Shown: positions 19,366 to 31,900 of the stretch, one piece after another | Layout: the number at the start of each line of letters is the position of its first letter | Numbering within the stretch: the first letter of the stretch is position 1 | Source: Symsagittifera roscoffensis | Taxonomy: Eukaryota > Xenacoelomorpha > Acoela > Convolutidae | Direction: 5' to 3' | NCBI RefSeq assembly: GCF_963678635.1 | Contig: NC_087062.1 | Span: 75,012,349 to 75,076,348, forward strand | Length of the DNA stretch: 64,000 nucleotides | The notes under the pieces: generated by a model | What the model saw: only the letters and a program-made list of their open reading frames with translations | Database searches by the model: none | What the model was told of the DNA's origin: nothing | Position numbers and translations under genes: made by a program

Positions 19366-20481
19366 AGTTGTCCAGGAATCTTATGTTCTTCCACACTGCT
19401 TCAAGGAACCAGTCTTTTTGTTTTTTATCAGGAACAAAGACAACCTTATCTCATCTTTTCAGATGAAATAAAATCAGGTTTTTTATTCAAGGAGCTCAAA
19501 AAGTAACAACTCGAAATAGTTCCGCTCGAGTTAATTCCGAGGGAATAATTCAAGAATTAGGTAATATATTTGATATTTTTGGGCTTGCTGTGTCACTTAA
19601 CTGCAAAGGGTCCAGTAGTCCCGCAGTCTAGCCGTCCAGTAGTCTACTACTTTGAACTGATCTTCCAGAGCGCTTACTGGAGCCGCTACTCTTGGTCTCT
19701 ATTCGGAGCAAGAAAAACTCAATTGATGGTTTTATGTTTCACGAGTTGTTTTCAGATCAAACAAGTATGAGGAACCACTGATGATAGTACCGTGGGTGCG
19801 CAGCATATGCCTTATTAACCACCGGTAATTATTCGTTTTGTATTAGGAAGTAATATTCAACTATTTAACGATGAATTTGTTTTTAACCTTTGTTGCTTTT
19901 CAAAGAGTCATGAACGTACATAATACTCTTTTATAGATAGGCCTTGAAGGTTTTTGTTTTCAGGAAATTCTTAAAAGTTGTTTGCGCTTAAATTCCGTTT
20001 TTGGGAAAATTGCCTTCACTTTTAGACAAAATTAAACGCAAGTTCAGGCTTTTTTTTCTCTTAAATACCTAATTTGAAGAACAATTTTTTTTTCATATTT
20101 AATTAGTTTTTTACCACAATTATTACAGCGAAAATCATCTGAACAACTCATTCTAAAAATCTCATTTTTTAAATTTGAAAACCCAGCTTACTACGGGTAA
20201 GAAGAAACCAGTGTTTCTGAGTTGCAAAAATTTGTAGCAAGAGTTTGAAATTACGAGAAAAAACAAAATAGAGGAAATTCGTCACACTGAACAACTCAAT
20301 TTTCTCTTTTAAAAAGTTTCACAACGCACGAGATTACATTTTCCTACTTCGCTCATTCGTCAAAGTGTTGAATCCCAAAATTTAATACAAATGGTGAAAA
20401 CTGGCATTTTCAGACCCGGAAAGTACTTCAAGTCAACTATCGCTCCATGTAAACATTTTGGTAAAATTTTATTAAATATTT

Positions 20482-20504
20482 AACGCTTGCGAGAAGCAAG
20501 CGTT
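20482..20504. repeat. Palindromic module A (hairpin AACGCTTGC/GCAAGCGTT)
   Basis: Perfect 9-bp arms around GAGAA, followed by a tail containing GGAATATAGAC. Other copies are at about 22609, 24256, 51081 and 58668, some with changed arms but kept pairing. Confidence 0.75.
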
Positions 20505-21520
20505 ATCGAATTGGAATATAGACCTTTTTCGGCTCTTTTCCAGTTTCCTAACCCCCTCGTAAAATTACAAAATAAAATTATTGAAAAATTGTTCACACGG
20601 CGTTTTGCAAGTAAGAAATGTTGTAAAGATTTGTTCACGCTGACATGTTGTAATGCAATTTTTATCATGATAAATCGATATAAGTCGACTTTTGTACAAT
20701 GAAAATTAGAAAAAATCAAAGGTGGTAACTGGAAAAGAGCCCTTTTTTCTAGTCAACAACTAGTTTAACAGAATCACTTGATCATTTCATAGCTTGTTTC
20801 ATTAATGAAGGTAATTTTCATGAAAATGTGGGTCGAGTAGTGTGGTGGTACGGTCTTCAAGCTCAAAAATGTCTTCAAGCTCAAATTTTACTTTTACGCG
20901 GCTTGACTTTTCCTTTCTTTTTAAGTTCAGTTCGTTTGCTTTGGTAAAAGCACGTCAAACACCACTAAAGAATGTAAAAATCACGAAAAACGTGATCGAC
21001 TTCTAATTTTGAAAATGGAATTTTATTATCAGATTTCCCAGCGGAATGAAACTTTTATCAATGATCCAGTTTGCTTAAATTGGGTTAGCTTTATCAAAAA
21101 AGGGCTAATTATAAATTGTTCTAAAAATTCAAAGAGGTTTAAAGCCATCTATTTTTTTCTTTTTTCTTCGAAGTTCGAAGTTTCACATTTTTTCAAAACA
21201 CAAGTCACTTTTTGTTTTTTTTTTGCGTTCATTTCTCTTTTCCAACCGTCATTTGGCTATGATCATTATAGTTGCAAGTGTTGTTCATTCTGTCTTTAGG
21301 GGACCTGGAATTTTTTAAAATCTTTGTTTTTTCCGGCTCAACTGGTGTCTGCTCAAAAATTGTCGGCTTTGTTTCCGCTTTTTCAGTTTTGTTCCGTTGC
21401 TAATTTATTTTTCAAACATTTTGATTAGCATGTTTACCTAGACTTAAATTTTATCGAGACATACGAAAATTTTAGTAGACCTGGTTTTTTGTACTTTTAA
21501 TGTTTTTTTACGCTTGATTG

Positions 21521-21550
21521 GTATCGCAAGTGATACGAAGCTCCGCTTTG
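21521..21550. repeat. Palindromic module B (GTATC/GATAC then GAAGC-TCC-GCTTT)
   Basis: A 5-bp hairpin (GTATC-GCAAGT-GATAC) runs directly into a second hairpin around TCC. Related copies lie near 23164, 24682, 49465 and 59775. Confidence 0.65.
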
Positions 21551-21817
21551 CCTGTGTTGAAAAAAGTCCTTGAAATTGGCATTTTAGAGAGTAAGGTGGT
21601 AAATTTAATTTTGTTCTGTAGTGTATTGATGCAGTTTTCTCAAGATGGGGTAATAATATAAAAAAGTTCATCATAAATTCTTCTTGAAATTCAATTAGCC
21701 ATCATTTTTTTCTTTCAAATTCGAAAGTTGAAATAAGTCAGTCTTTTTTCTGTTTCCTTGCGTTAATGGCTGTTTTCCAACTGTCTGTTTACTATGTATA
21801 GTCATTTTGTACGAAAG

Positions 21818-22081
21818 ATGTCATCCAAACGTGTTACTGTTGGGTTAATCATTATCGGAGAAGAAATTTTGAATGGACGAGTTGTCGATACGAATTCTCA
21901 ATTTGCCCTCAAGAGATTCTCACAATTGGGCACGAGCGTCAAAAAGATGTCTATTTTACCAGATGACGTTGAAATCATCAGCGAAGAAGTATCGAAGTTC
22001 TCAATGATTTTTGACTACGTCGTGACATCAGGAGGAATAGGCCCCACTGAAGACGATGTTACTTATGAAGGTGTTGCAAAA
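21818..22081 (+). CDS. FLAD1: FAD synthase, coding exon 1 (MoCF-like domain)
   Basis: Start of a five-exon, 475-residue FAD synthase (exons 21818-22081, 50332-50515, 52431-52796, 52885-53087, 53285-53695). FAD synthase joins AMP from ATP to FMN to make FAD, in cytosol and/or mitochondria. This exon (88 residues, from ATG 21818; an in-frame ATG at 21794 would add eight) starts the molybdopterin-binding-like domain, with GLIIIGEEILNGRVVDTN and GGIGPTEDD at residues 72-80. The donor is aaa|GTGAGA. No mitochondrial targeting peptide is seen. Length fits the short animal isoform (about 490 residues). The first intron is 28 kb, very large for so small a gene. Confidence 0.92.
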
Positions 22082-22850
22082 GTGAGATTGTTGTTTCAAA
22101 TTTTGATTAAAAGATAATTATTAGTTTAAGTATAAATGATGCAATTGGTGGGTGGCGTTTTCGCCATCTGTACTGACGAGCGAGCGAGCTCATTATACTT
22201 TTAATTGACCAGTCGCTAATTGTTAGTGGTCAGCGTATTCCGCCACTTTTCCGATGAGCGCCCGAGTTCGGCCCACTTGCTGTTTCGCGTTCCGCAGGGA
22301 GTTGATCGTCACAGCTTTTCAGGCAACCTATTGTTTATTATTACTTTAGCGATAAGCAGGGGTATTGCAAACGGTTACTAGATTTTTTCCCTACGAAAAA
22401 CTTAGTTCACAGGATCTCCAATTTTAGAAGACCTCCAGTTTCATCCTAATTGCATTTTTAGCAGCTCTAGTTCTGATCTTGAGTTAATGAGTTACTGAGT
22501 CTATAGCTAAAAAACTAATTTGCAGATAAATTTTTCATTGTAGCTTTAATTGATTTCGTTCTAATTTTAGTCTGCGTATTTGCTGAGTGTATTTTTTTAG
22601 TAATTACTCTTGCGAAAGCAAGTGTCTTGTTATCGGGAACTAGACTTTTTCCCGTGAACAACTTTTTTTATACATTCAACTTGCTTTATTTTACTAGCCA
22701 GCTTGCGAGCGTTAGATTTGAAAAAAAAGAAGGTTCGTACTAATACATTAACTCGCAAATAAAAAATGTTCACTTATATGGAAATTTCACTGTAGCATTG
22801 GAAATTGTATAGCATCTGTTTTCTGCTTTATTTGTGGCTAATTGTTATCA

Positions 22851-22965
22851 TTTATTAAGCGTCCGTGGCTGAGTGATTATGAGACTCATAATACTTGTTT
22901 TCTGCTTTATTTGTGGCTACTTAATGTCATTTAATAAGCGTCCGTGGCTGAGTGGTTATGAGACT
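22851..22965 (+). repeat. Two tandem copies of a tRNA-like (A-box) segment
   Basis: GCGTCCGTGGCTGAGTGGTT-type sequence occurs twice, about 77 bp apart, each preceded by CTGCTTTATTTGTGGCTA. TGGCTGAGTGGTTA resembles the D-arm/A-box of class II (Ser/Leu) tRNAs. No matching B-box or cloverleaf follows, so this is a tRNA-derived SINE head or relic and not a tRNA gene. Confidence 0.5.
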
Positions 22966-24083
22966 CATAATCCTAGTCGTAGCTGAATGCTTATCGCTTT
23001 TCTCGCGTGTTCTCGCTTGATTCTCTGTTTATGAGTCTTATATGAGACAAAGGTATAGATTTTTTGTAGATATAGTTTTTTCGTTTCTTAAGTAATTTTC
23101 TTTCAGCTGATGTTTTCTAAAAATTGACTTGTAATTCAATGTTTTGTTTTTATCGCAATTATTGCAAAGCTCCGCTTCGTCTCTGTGGAATTTTATTAAC
23201 TTCTTTGTTAAGAGTGGATGTATCTAGTTCAGTCTGTCAATAAGTTTGCGACGATTTTTTTCTCAGCTAAATTTTTCGCGGTCTGACTTTTGATTACTTA
23301 AGTTCAGTGCTTTTCCTTTGTTGAAAGGAAGGTAAACTCCAAATCGATCAGCGAAAATGTAAATGTCGCGAAAAACGTAATCAATTTCTAGCTTCGAAAG
23401 TGGAATTGAATAATCAAAATTCCCCAGTAAATTAAAAATTTTACCTATGAGTTTTTTTTTCAATTTGGTTTAATTTTTTCAAAAAAAATGTTATTTTGTT
23501 CTAAAGTTTGAAGTTGCTTGAAAGAATTTTTTTTCTATGAAATTTGAAAATTGATAATTTAAATAAGTCGGCATTTATTTCTCTGTTTGCATTCATTGAT
23601 ACTTTTGGTGCTGTCTGTTGGGTATGTGTATTATGTTGAAATAAATTAATGGCAAATGCACCCTAGTCTATATTTGAAGAGTCGATAAACGTTGGTGAGA
23701 CTCCTATATAGGCTGTGTTGATTTTTTTTTCGTTTATTTTTAAGAAAACCTTGAAATTTTGTTCTAGGAATTAACTTTTTTTGGACTGTTTTCTTTATAA
23801 ATTCTGTTCCTCTCAATTTTTAAATTGAAGGTAAACTACACTACCGAACAGGGAAAATGTAAAGATCACGAGAAATGTGATAGAACACTAATTTTGAAAA
23901 TGAATTAAAATTTACCTTTTTATCCACCTTCTCGAATTAGTCATCAAAAAGTTTCAATCGCCAATTTTTCTAGAAAATCAACGAGCTTTAGGGCAATCAA
24001 TTTTTTCTTGCGAGTTCGAAACATGAGGTTTTTCAAAAAAAATCAAGGCAGAGTTTTCCCAACTGTCTGTAAGCTATGTTTAG

Positions 24084-24276
24084 AAGGTTGAGACGAGGGT
24101 TAGTTTAGTTTCTCTACATTTTGAACAAAAGCAGGATAAAAGCCAGGTACTCGGCTCCAGTATGTTGAAAAGAGCTTTGAATGAAGCTGAAAAAAGTTTC
24201 TAAATTCTGCTCTTTAACCCAGTGTCGTTGTAGAAGTTTACATAGCTGGGTAATTACGCTTGCGATAAGCAAGCGT
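24084..24276 (+). repeat. Diverged relict of the satellite unit, joined to module A
   Basis: 24084-24255 matches, with many differences, the part of the satellite unit that begins AAAGCCAGGTAC and runs through GCTTTGAATGAAGCT to GTAGAAGTTTAC. It lies 1.6 kb left of the array and is followed at once by a palindromic module A (ACGCTTGC-GATAA-GCAAGCGT, 24256-24276). Confidence 0.65.
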
Positions 24277-24574
24277 TTTTAAACTGGAATATAGACGTTT
24301 TTTCGGGTTAAAAACCTAATTAACAAAATCACTTGAATCACTAGACTTCATTCACGTGCAAATTTAAGTTCTACCGGTCTATTGTTAGTACTTTGACAGT
24401 GCTTTTAAGAAGTAATGTCTTGTTTTTGCAGACAAATTCCGTGCCAAAAAAATTTCGGACTATCGTTAGTCTGATTATGTTTTGTTGGCTTAGTTGCCGC
24501 ATCACGGAATTTTCTTGTTTCACAAAATATTTACAGAAAAGCTTGGCTTGCATCAAAATCAAATTTTATTAGCT

Positions 24575-24665
24575 CTCTAGGCACATATGGTTTTTGAGAA
24601 AAGTACTACGCCTGAGGTGAAAAAGGTCCTGTGTTTGAACTAGGCCAGATCTTTTTTTTATTCGA
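24575..24665 (+). repeat. Degenerate tRNA-derived SINE-like unit
   Basis: TAGCTCTCTAGG at the start and GTGTTTGAACTAGG near the end sit where the A and B boxes of a tRNA-derived promoter would be, followed by a T8 run. It resembles the better units near 58.8-59.5 kb. Confidence 0.35.
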
Positions 24666-24681
24666 AAGGGAAATAATTGCT

Positions 24682-24698
24682 GCGAAGCTCCGCTTCGT
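24682..24698. repeat. Palindromic module B, perfect copy
   Basis: CGAAGC-TCC-GCTTCG at 24683-24697, followed by TCTGT as in the copy near 23164. Confidence 0.75.
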
Positions 24699-25985
24699 CT
24701 GTCGAATATTATTAATTTCATTATTAAGAATGGACGAATGTAGATTAGCCTTCTAATAAGGTGGTTTTTTCTCAGCGAATTTTTTCGTGGTTTGACTTTT
24801 GATTCCTTAAGTTCAGTGCTTTTCCTTTAATGAAATTAAGGCAAACTCCACTATCGATCACCGAAAGTGTAAAGGTCGTGAAAAACGTGATCGATTTCTA
24901 GTTTCGGAAGTGGAATTGCATAGTTGAATTACCAGCAAAATAAAAATTTCACCGATTGATCCAGTTTTCTCAAATTTGGTTAATTTTTTTAATGTTAGCT
25001 CATTTTTTTCTAGAATTTCATGGTGCTTGAAGCAATCTATTTTTCTATGGACTTCGAAAACTTATATTTTTTTCTAAAAAACAAGTCAGTATTTTTTCTG
25101 TTTGCGTTCATTGACTCTTTTCCTACTGTCAGTATTTGTTTTTCTGTTTGCGTTCATTGACTCTTTTCCTACTGTCTGTTGGCTATGTTTATTATGTTGA
25201 ATTCAATTAATGGCAAATGTTCCCTAGTCTATGTTTAAGATTCGATGAACGTAGTTCAGACTCTTTTATTGGTCGTATTGATTTTTTTCTCTTAGGTTTT
25301 AGGAAAAACCTGTTGTTTCAGGCGCAAATAAACCTTTTTAGATTGATTTCTTTGTAAATTCTGTTCTTTTCAATTTTTAAAAGGAAGGTAAATTCCACTA
25401 GTAAAAAGCGATTTTGTAAAGATCACGGAAATGTGATTGACCTCTAATTTTTAAAATGGAATTTAATTATCAACTTTTCCAGCGAAATGTTACCTAAAGA
25501 TGCAGTCTTCTCGAATGGAGTTAACTTTATAAAAGAAGTGTCAATCAACCTTTTTTTTAGAAAATAACTGGGCCTTAGGGCCATTTTTTGCGAATTTGAA
25601 ACTTATTTGAGAATTTGAATTTTTTTCCTGTTTGTTTGCGATCATTTGACTTCCCAATTGTCTGTTTGCTATGTTTAGAAAGTTGAGCCGAGGATTAGTT
25701 TCTCGACAGTTTGAACAGAAGCAGGCTAAAAGCCAGGTACCTGTTACCAGTATGATGAAACGAGCTTCGAATGAAGCTCAAAAAAAGTTTCAAAAGTCTG
25801 CTCTGTAACCCATTGTTGTTGTAGAAGTTTACCCAGGTGGGTAATATATTTGTCAGTTTGGTTGTATGATGCCAGAAACTGTAAGGTAGAACTTTGCGGG
25901 ATGAATAGCGGCCACTTTCGTGAACATGAACGTGACGAGAGTACAGTCTAGATTGTACATTTCTGAGAATGACCATAAAAATTAA

Positions 25986-28900
25986 CTGGGCGAGACCTTT
26001 CCCAGCTGTATTTAAGCCAAGGTTACGTAATAAAGAATTAATACGCTATCTCTACATAGTCGATATTTATAGAGCTATGCTGAGCAAATATGTTTAAGCG
26101 CTACTACTGCGCTGCGAGTTTGCACCCAGCATCGGTTTTGTGCCAAATCGCATTGTTTTTATTTAAACATGCATGCTTGAGCTAAATCATGCTCTGGGAT
26201 AATTTTTTTCACTTTTTTATATCATTTGAAGCTCAAATCCTGGCTTTTTGAGCATTTCTTTTGATGCTAAGAGATGTTTTTTGATTTTGTACTCCTTTTT
26301 TTAGCTATGTGTCTCATTAATACTACTCCTGATTTTGGGCTTCAGTTTTTGTTTTGGATGCTAAAGCCCCTTTATACTTGTTCACTGGTTATTAAATTTT
26401 GATTTTTTCATGTGTAACGATTACTCACTGAAGCGTTAAATATTGAGCCAATTTACAGCTTCCTTTTCGCAGTCTATAGATTCTGCTTTTTTTTCTTCTA
26501 ATTTTCGCTTTGCTTTTTTTCTAATTTTCGCTTTCACTGTTCCTTGTATGAGCTGTGTGTTCTGTTTTCCTCTAATTTGTTTGAAGCTGGCTCTTGGTAT
26601 GGAATTGCTGTGATTCAATTTATGATTTTTTTTGGCTGCAATGACACATCTTTGTGGCATAACGTGTCTGCCTCGAGCTCTCAGATTTGAATTTAAGTTT
26701 TATATCTGCATCTTCAAGATTTTTTTCAAACCCAAACTTGAATAATTAAAATCTCTCAATTGAACTTGAAAACGTTTTTTCAATTGTGAATTAGAATCCA
26801 GGCATCTCATTGAACTTCCATTTTTTTGCAGAAAGTTGAAAGCCAAATCGAGTAGATAAATGTTTTGATTTTCTTCACCGAGTTCATATGACTCAAATCG
26901 AAAGAAAAGTCTATGCTGTTTTTGGGCTGTTTACAAGAGCGTCTCAAGCGGATACAGGAGAGTTGAAATGCGCCTGCTTGCCAATTTGATGTTGTAAATC
27001 ACGTGAAATTTGATGCTGTTCTTTAAACTTTATAAAAACAAGTTATATTCTCAAAAACTACTTGAACTTCTCATTTTAATCTTCGATACTATCATTTAGA
27101 TTCTCCACTTAAAACTAATCGGCGTCCCACAGACTCTTGAGCGAAAGCAGCAGCGCAGAGAAAGCCAGGTACCTGTTACCAGTATGATGAAACGAGCTTT
27201 GAATGAAGCTCAAAAAAAGTTTCAAAAGTCTGCTCTGTAACCCATTGTTGTTGTAGAAGTTTACCCAGGTGGGCAATATATTCGTCAGTTTGGTTGTATG
27301 ATGCCAGAAACTGTAAGGTAGAACTTTGCGGGATGGATAGCGGCCACTTTCGTGAACATGAACGTGACGAGAGTACAGTCTAGATTGTACATTTCTGAGA
27401 ATGACCATAAAAATTAACTGGGCGAGACATTTCCCAGCTGTGTTTAAGCCAAGGTTACGTAATTAAGAATTATACGCTATCTCTACATAGTCGATGTTTA
27501 TAGAGCTATGCTGAGCAAATATGTTTAAGCGCTACTGCTGCGGTGCGAGTTTGCACCCAGCATCCGTTTTGTGCCAAATCGCATTGTTTTTATTTAAACA
27601 TGCATGCTTGAACTAAATCATGCTCTGGGATAAATTTATTCACTTTTTTATATCATTTGAAGCTCAAATCCTGGATTTTTTGAGCATTTCATTTGATGCT
27701 AAGAGATGTTTTTTGATTTTATACTCCCTTTTTTTAGTTATGTGTCTCATTAATACTACTCCTGATTTTGGGCTTCAGTTTTTGTTTTGGATGCTAAAGC
27801 CCCTTTATACTTGTTCACTGGTTACTAAATTTTGATTTATTCATGTGCAACGATTACTCACTGAAGCGTTCAACATTGAGCCAATTTACAGCTTCCTTTT
27901 CGCAGTCTATAGTTTCAGCTTTTTTTATTCTAACTTTCGCTTTGCTTTTTTTCTTCTAATTTTCGCTTTCACTGTTCCTTGTATGAGCTGTGTGTTCTGT
28001 TTTCCTCTAATTTGTTTGAAGCTGGCTCTTGGTATGGAATTGCTGTGACTCAATTTATGATTTTTTTTGGCTGCAATCACACATCTTTGTGGCATAACCT
28101 GTCTGCCTCGGGCTCTCAGATTTGAATTTAAGTTTTAAATCTGCATCTTGAAAGATTTTTTTCAAACCCAACCTTGAATAATTAAAATCTCTCAACTGAA
28201 CTTGAAAACGTTTTTTCAATTGTGGATTAGAACCCAGGCATTACATTGAACTTCCATTTTTTTGCAGAAAGTTGAAAGCCAAATCGAGTAGATAAATGTT
28301 TTGATTTTCTTCACCGAGTTCATATGACTCAAATCGAAAGAAAAGTCTATGCTGTTTTTGGGCTGTTTACAAGAGCGTCTCAAGCGGATACAGGAGAGTT
28401 GAAATGCGCCTGCTTGCCAATTTGATGTTGTAAATCACGTGAAATTTGATGCTGTTCTTTAAACTTTATAAAAACAAGTTATATTCTCAAAAACTACTTA
28501 AACTTCTCATTTTAATCTTCGATACTATCATTTAGATTCTCCACTTAAAACTAATCGGCGTCCCACAGACTCTAGAGCGAAAGCAGCAGCCCAGAGAAAG
28601 CCAGGTACCTGTTACCAGCATGATGAAACGAGCTTTGAATGAAGCTCAAAAAAAGTTTCAAAAGTCTGCTCTTTAACCCATTGTTGTTGTAGAAGTTTAC
28701 CCAGGTGGGTAAAATATTTGTCAGTTTGGTTGTATGATGCCAGAAACTGTAAGGTAGAACTTTGCGGGATGGATAGCGGCCACTTTCGAGAACATGAACC
28801 TGACGAGAGTACAGTCTAGATTGTACATTTCTGAGAATGACCGTAAAAATTAACTGGGCGAGACATTTCCCAACTGTGTTTAAGCCAAGGTTACGTAATT

Positions 28901-31900
28901 AAGAATTATACGCTATCTCTACATAGTCGATATTTATAGAGCTATGCTGAGCAAATATGTTTAAGCGCTACTGCTGCGCTGCGAGTTTGCACCCAGCATC
29001 GGTTTTGTGCCAAATCGCATTGTTTTTATTTAAACATGCATGCTTAAACTAAATCATGCTCTGGGATAATTTTATTCACTTTTTTATATCATTTGAAGCT
29101 CAAATCCTGGATTTTTTGAGCATTTCATTTGATGCTAAGAGATGTTTTTTGATTTTATACTCCTTTTTTTTAGTTATGTGTCTCATTAATACTACTCCTG
29201 ATTTTGGGCTTCAGTTTTTGTTTTGGATGCTAAAGCCCCTTTATACTTGTTCACTGGTTACTAAATTTTGATTTATTCATGTGCAACGATTACTCACTGA
29301 AGCGTTCAACATTGAGCCAATTTACAGCTTCCTTTTCGCAGTCTATAGTTTCTGCTTTTTTTCTTCTAATTTTCGCTTTGCTTTTTTTCTAATTTTCGCT
29401 TTCACTGTTCCTTGTATGAGCTGTGTGTTCTGTTTTCCTCTAATTTGTTTGAAGCTGGCTCTTGGTATGGAATTGCTGTGACTCAGTTTATGATTTTTTT
29501 TGGCTGCAATGACACATCTTTGTGGCATAACGTGTCTGCCTCGGGCTCTCAGATTTGAATTTAAGTTTTAAATCTGCATCTTGAAAGATTTTTTTCAAAC
29601 CCAACCTTGAATAATTAAAATCTCTCAACTGAACTTGAAAACGGTTTTTCAATTGTGGATTAGAATCCAGGCATTAAATTGAACTTCATTTTTTTGCAGA
29701 AAGTTGAAAGCCAAATCGAGTAGATAAATGTTTTGATTTTCTTCACCGAGTTCATATGACTAAAATCGAAAGAAAAGTCTATGCTGTTTTTGGGCTGTTT
29801 ACAAGAGCGTCTCAAGCGGATACAGGAGAGTTGAAATGCGCCTGCTTGCCAATTTGATGTTGTAAATCACGTGAAATTTGATGCTGTTCTTTAAACTTTA
29901 TAAAAACAAGTTATATTCTCAAAAACTACTTAAACTTCTCATTTTAATCTTCGATACTATCATTTAGATTCTCCACTTAAAACTAATCGGCGTCCCACAG
30001 ACTCTAGAGCGAAAGCAGCAGCCCAGAGAAAGCCAGGTACCTGTTACCAGCATGATGAAACGAGCTTTGAATGAAGCTCAAAAAAAGTTTCAAAAGTCTG
30101 CTCTGTAACCCATTGTTGTTGTAGAAGTTTACCCAGGTGGGTAATATATTTGTCAGTTTGGTTGTATGATGCCAGAAACTGTAAGGTAGAACTTTGCGGG
30201 ATGGATAGCGGCCACTTTCGAGAACATGAACGTGACGAGAGTACAGTCTAGATTGTACATTTCTGAGAATGACCGTAAAAATTAACTGGGCGAGACATTT
30301 CCCAACTGTGTTTAAGCCAAGGTTACGTAATTAAGAATTATACGCTATCTCTACATAGTCGATATTTATAGAGCTATGCTGAGCAAATATGTTTAAGCGC
30401 TACTGCTGCGCTGCGAGTTTGCACCCAGCATCGGTTTTGTGCCAAATCGCATTGTTTTTATTTAAACATGCATGCTTAAACTAAATCATGCTCTGGGATA
30501 ATTTTATTCACTTTTTTATATCATTTGAAGCTCAAATCCTGGATTTTTTGAGCATTTCATTTGATGCTAAGAGATGTTTTTTGATTTTATACTCCTTTTT
30601 TTTAGTTATGTGTCTCATTAATACTACTCCTGATTTTGGGCTTCAGTTTTTGTTTTGGATGCTAAAGCCCCTTTATACTTGTTCACTGGTTACTAAATTT
30701 TGATTTATTCATGTGCAACGATTACTCACTGAAGCGTTCAACATTGAGCCAATTTACAGCTTCCTTTTCGCAGTCTATAGTTTCTGCTTTTTTTCTTCTA
30801 ATTTTCGCTTTGCTTTTTTTCTAATTTTCGCTTTCACTGTTCCTTGTATGAGCTGTGTGTTCTGTTTTCCTCTAATTTGTTTGAAGCTGGCTCTTGGTAT
30901 GGAATTGCTGTGACTCAATTTATGATTTTTTTTGGCTGCAATCACACATCTTTGTGGCATAACGTGTCTGCCTCGGGCTCTCAGATTTGAATTTAAGTTT
31001 TAAATCTGCATCTTGAAAGATTTTTTTCAAACCCAACCTTGAATAATTAAAATCTCTCAACTGAACTTGAAAACGTTTTTTCAATTGTGGATTAGAATCC
31101 AGGCATTACATTGAACTTCCATTTTTTTGCAGAAAGTTGAAAGCCGAATCGAGTAGATAAATGTTTTGATTTTCTTCACCGAGTTCATATGACTAAAATC
31201 GAAAGAAAAGTCTATGCTGTTTTTGGGCTGTTTACAAGAGCGTCTCAAGCGGATACAGGAGAGTTGAAATGCGCCTGCTTGCCAATTTGATGTTGTAAAT
31301 CACGTGAACTTTGATGCTGTTCTTTAAACTTTATAAAAACAAGTTATATTCTCAAAAACTACTTGAACTTCTCATTTTAATCTTCGATACTATCAATAAG
31401 ATTCTCCACTTAAAACTAATCGGCGTCCCACAGACTCTTGAGCGAAAGCAGCAGCGCAGAGAAAGCCAGGTACCTGTTACCAGTATGATGAAACGAGCTT
31501 TGAATGAAGCTCAAAAAAAGTTTCAAAAGTCTGCTCTGTAAGCCAATGTTGTTGTAGAAGTTTACCCAGGTGGGTAATATATTCGTCAGTTTGGTTGTAT
31601 GATGCCAGAAACTGTAAGGTAGAACTTTGCGGGATGGATAGCGGCCACTTTCGTGAACATGAACGTGACGAGAGTACAGTCTAGATTGTACATTTCTGAG
31701 AATGACCATAAAAATTAACTGGGCGAGACATTTCCCAGCTGTGTTTAAGCCAAGGTTACGTAATTAAGAATTATACGCTATCTCTACATAGTCGATATTT
31801 ACAGAGCTATGCTGAGCAAATATGTTTAAGCGCTACTGCTGCGCTGCGAGTTTGCACTCAGCATCGGTTTTGTGCCAACTCGCATTGTTTCTATTTAAAC

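Larger units (their letters stand above)
19366..21793. other. Upstream flank of FLAD1: degenerate repeats, no gene seen
   Basis: About 2.4 kb without convincing coding sequence. From about 20.48 kb it contains copies of the repeats that also fill FLAD1 introns 1 and 2: a perfect hairpin module at 20482-20504, a degenerate repeat unit at about 20.88-21.29 kb and a further part at 21.52-21.79 kb, which ends only ~20 bases before the FLAD1 reading frame. No TATA box or CpG-rich promoter is evident. Confidence 0.5.
22082..25675. other. FLAD1 intron 1, left part: degenerate repeat units
   Basis: No genes. Copies of one unit of roughly 0.45-0.6 kb lie at about 23.16-23.69, 23.72-24.10, 24.67-25.23 and 25.28-25.69 kb. 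Shared landmarks in order: GAAGCTCCGCTTCG, TTTCGCGGTTTGACTTTTGA, AGTTCAGTGCTTTTCC, AAGGTAAACTCCACTA, an ATCACGAAAAACGTGAT hairpin, GTTTGCGTTCATTGACTC, and CTGTCTGTTGGCTATGTTTA. A 45-bp stretch is doubled at about 25100-25180. Divergence between copies is considerable, so they are old. Confidence 0.6.

Noticed and set aside
27900-28110. Sm-site-like ATTTTTTTTGG followed by a stem in the satellite unit (possible snRNA or spliced-leader gene)
   Set aside because: No recognisable U snRNA or spliced-leader sequence, no promoter element, and T-runs vary between units.
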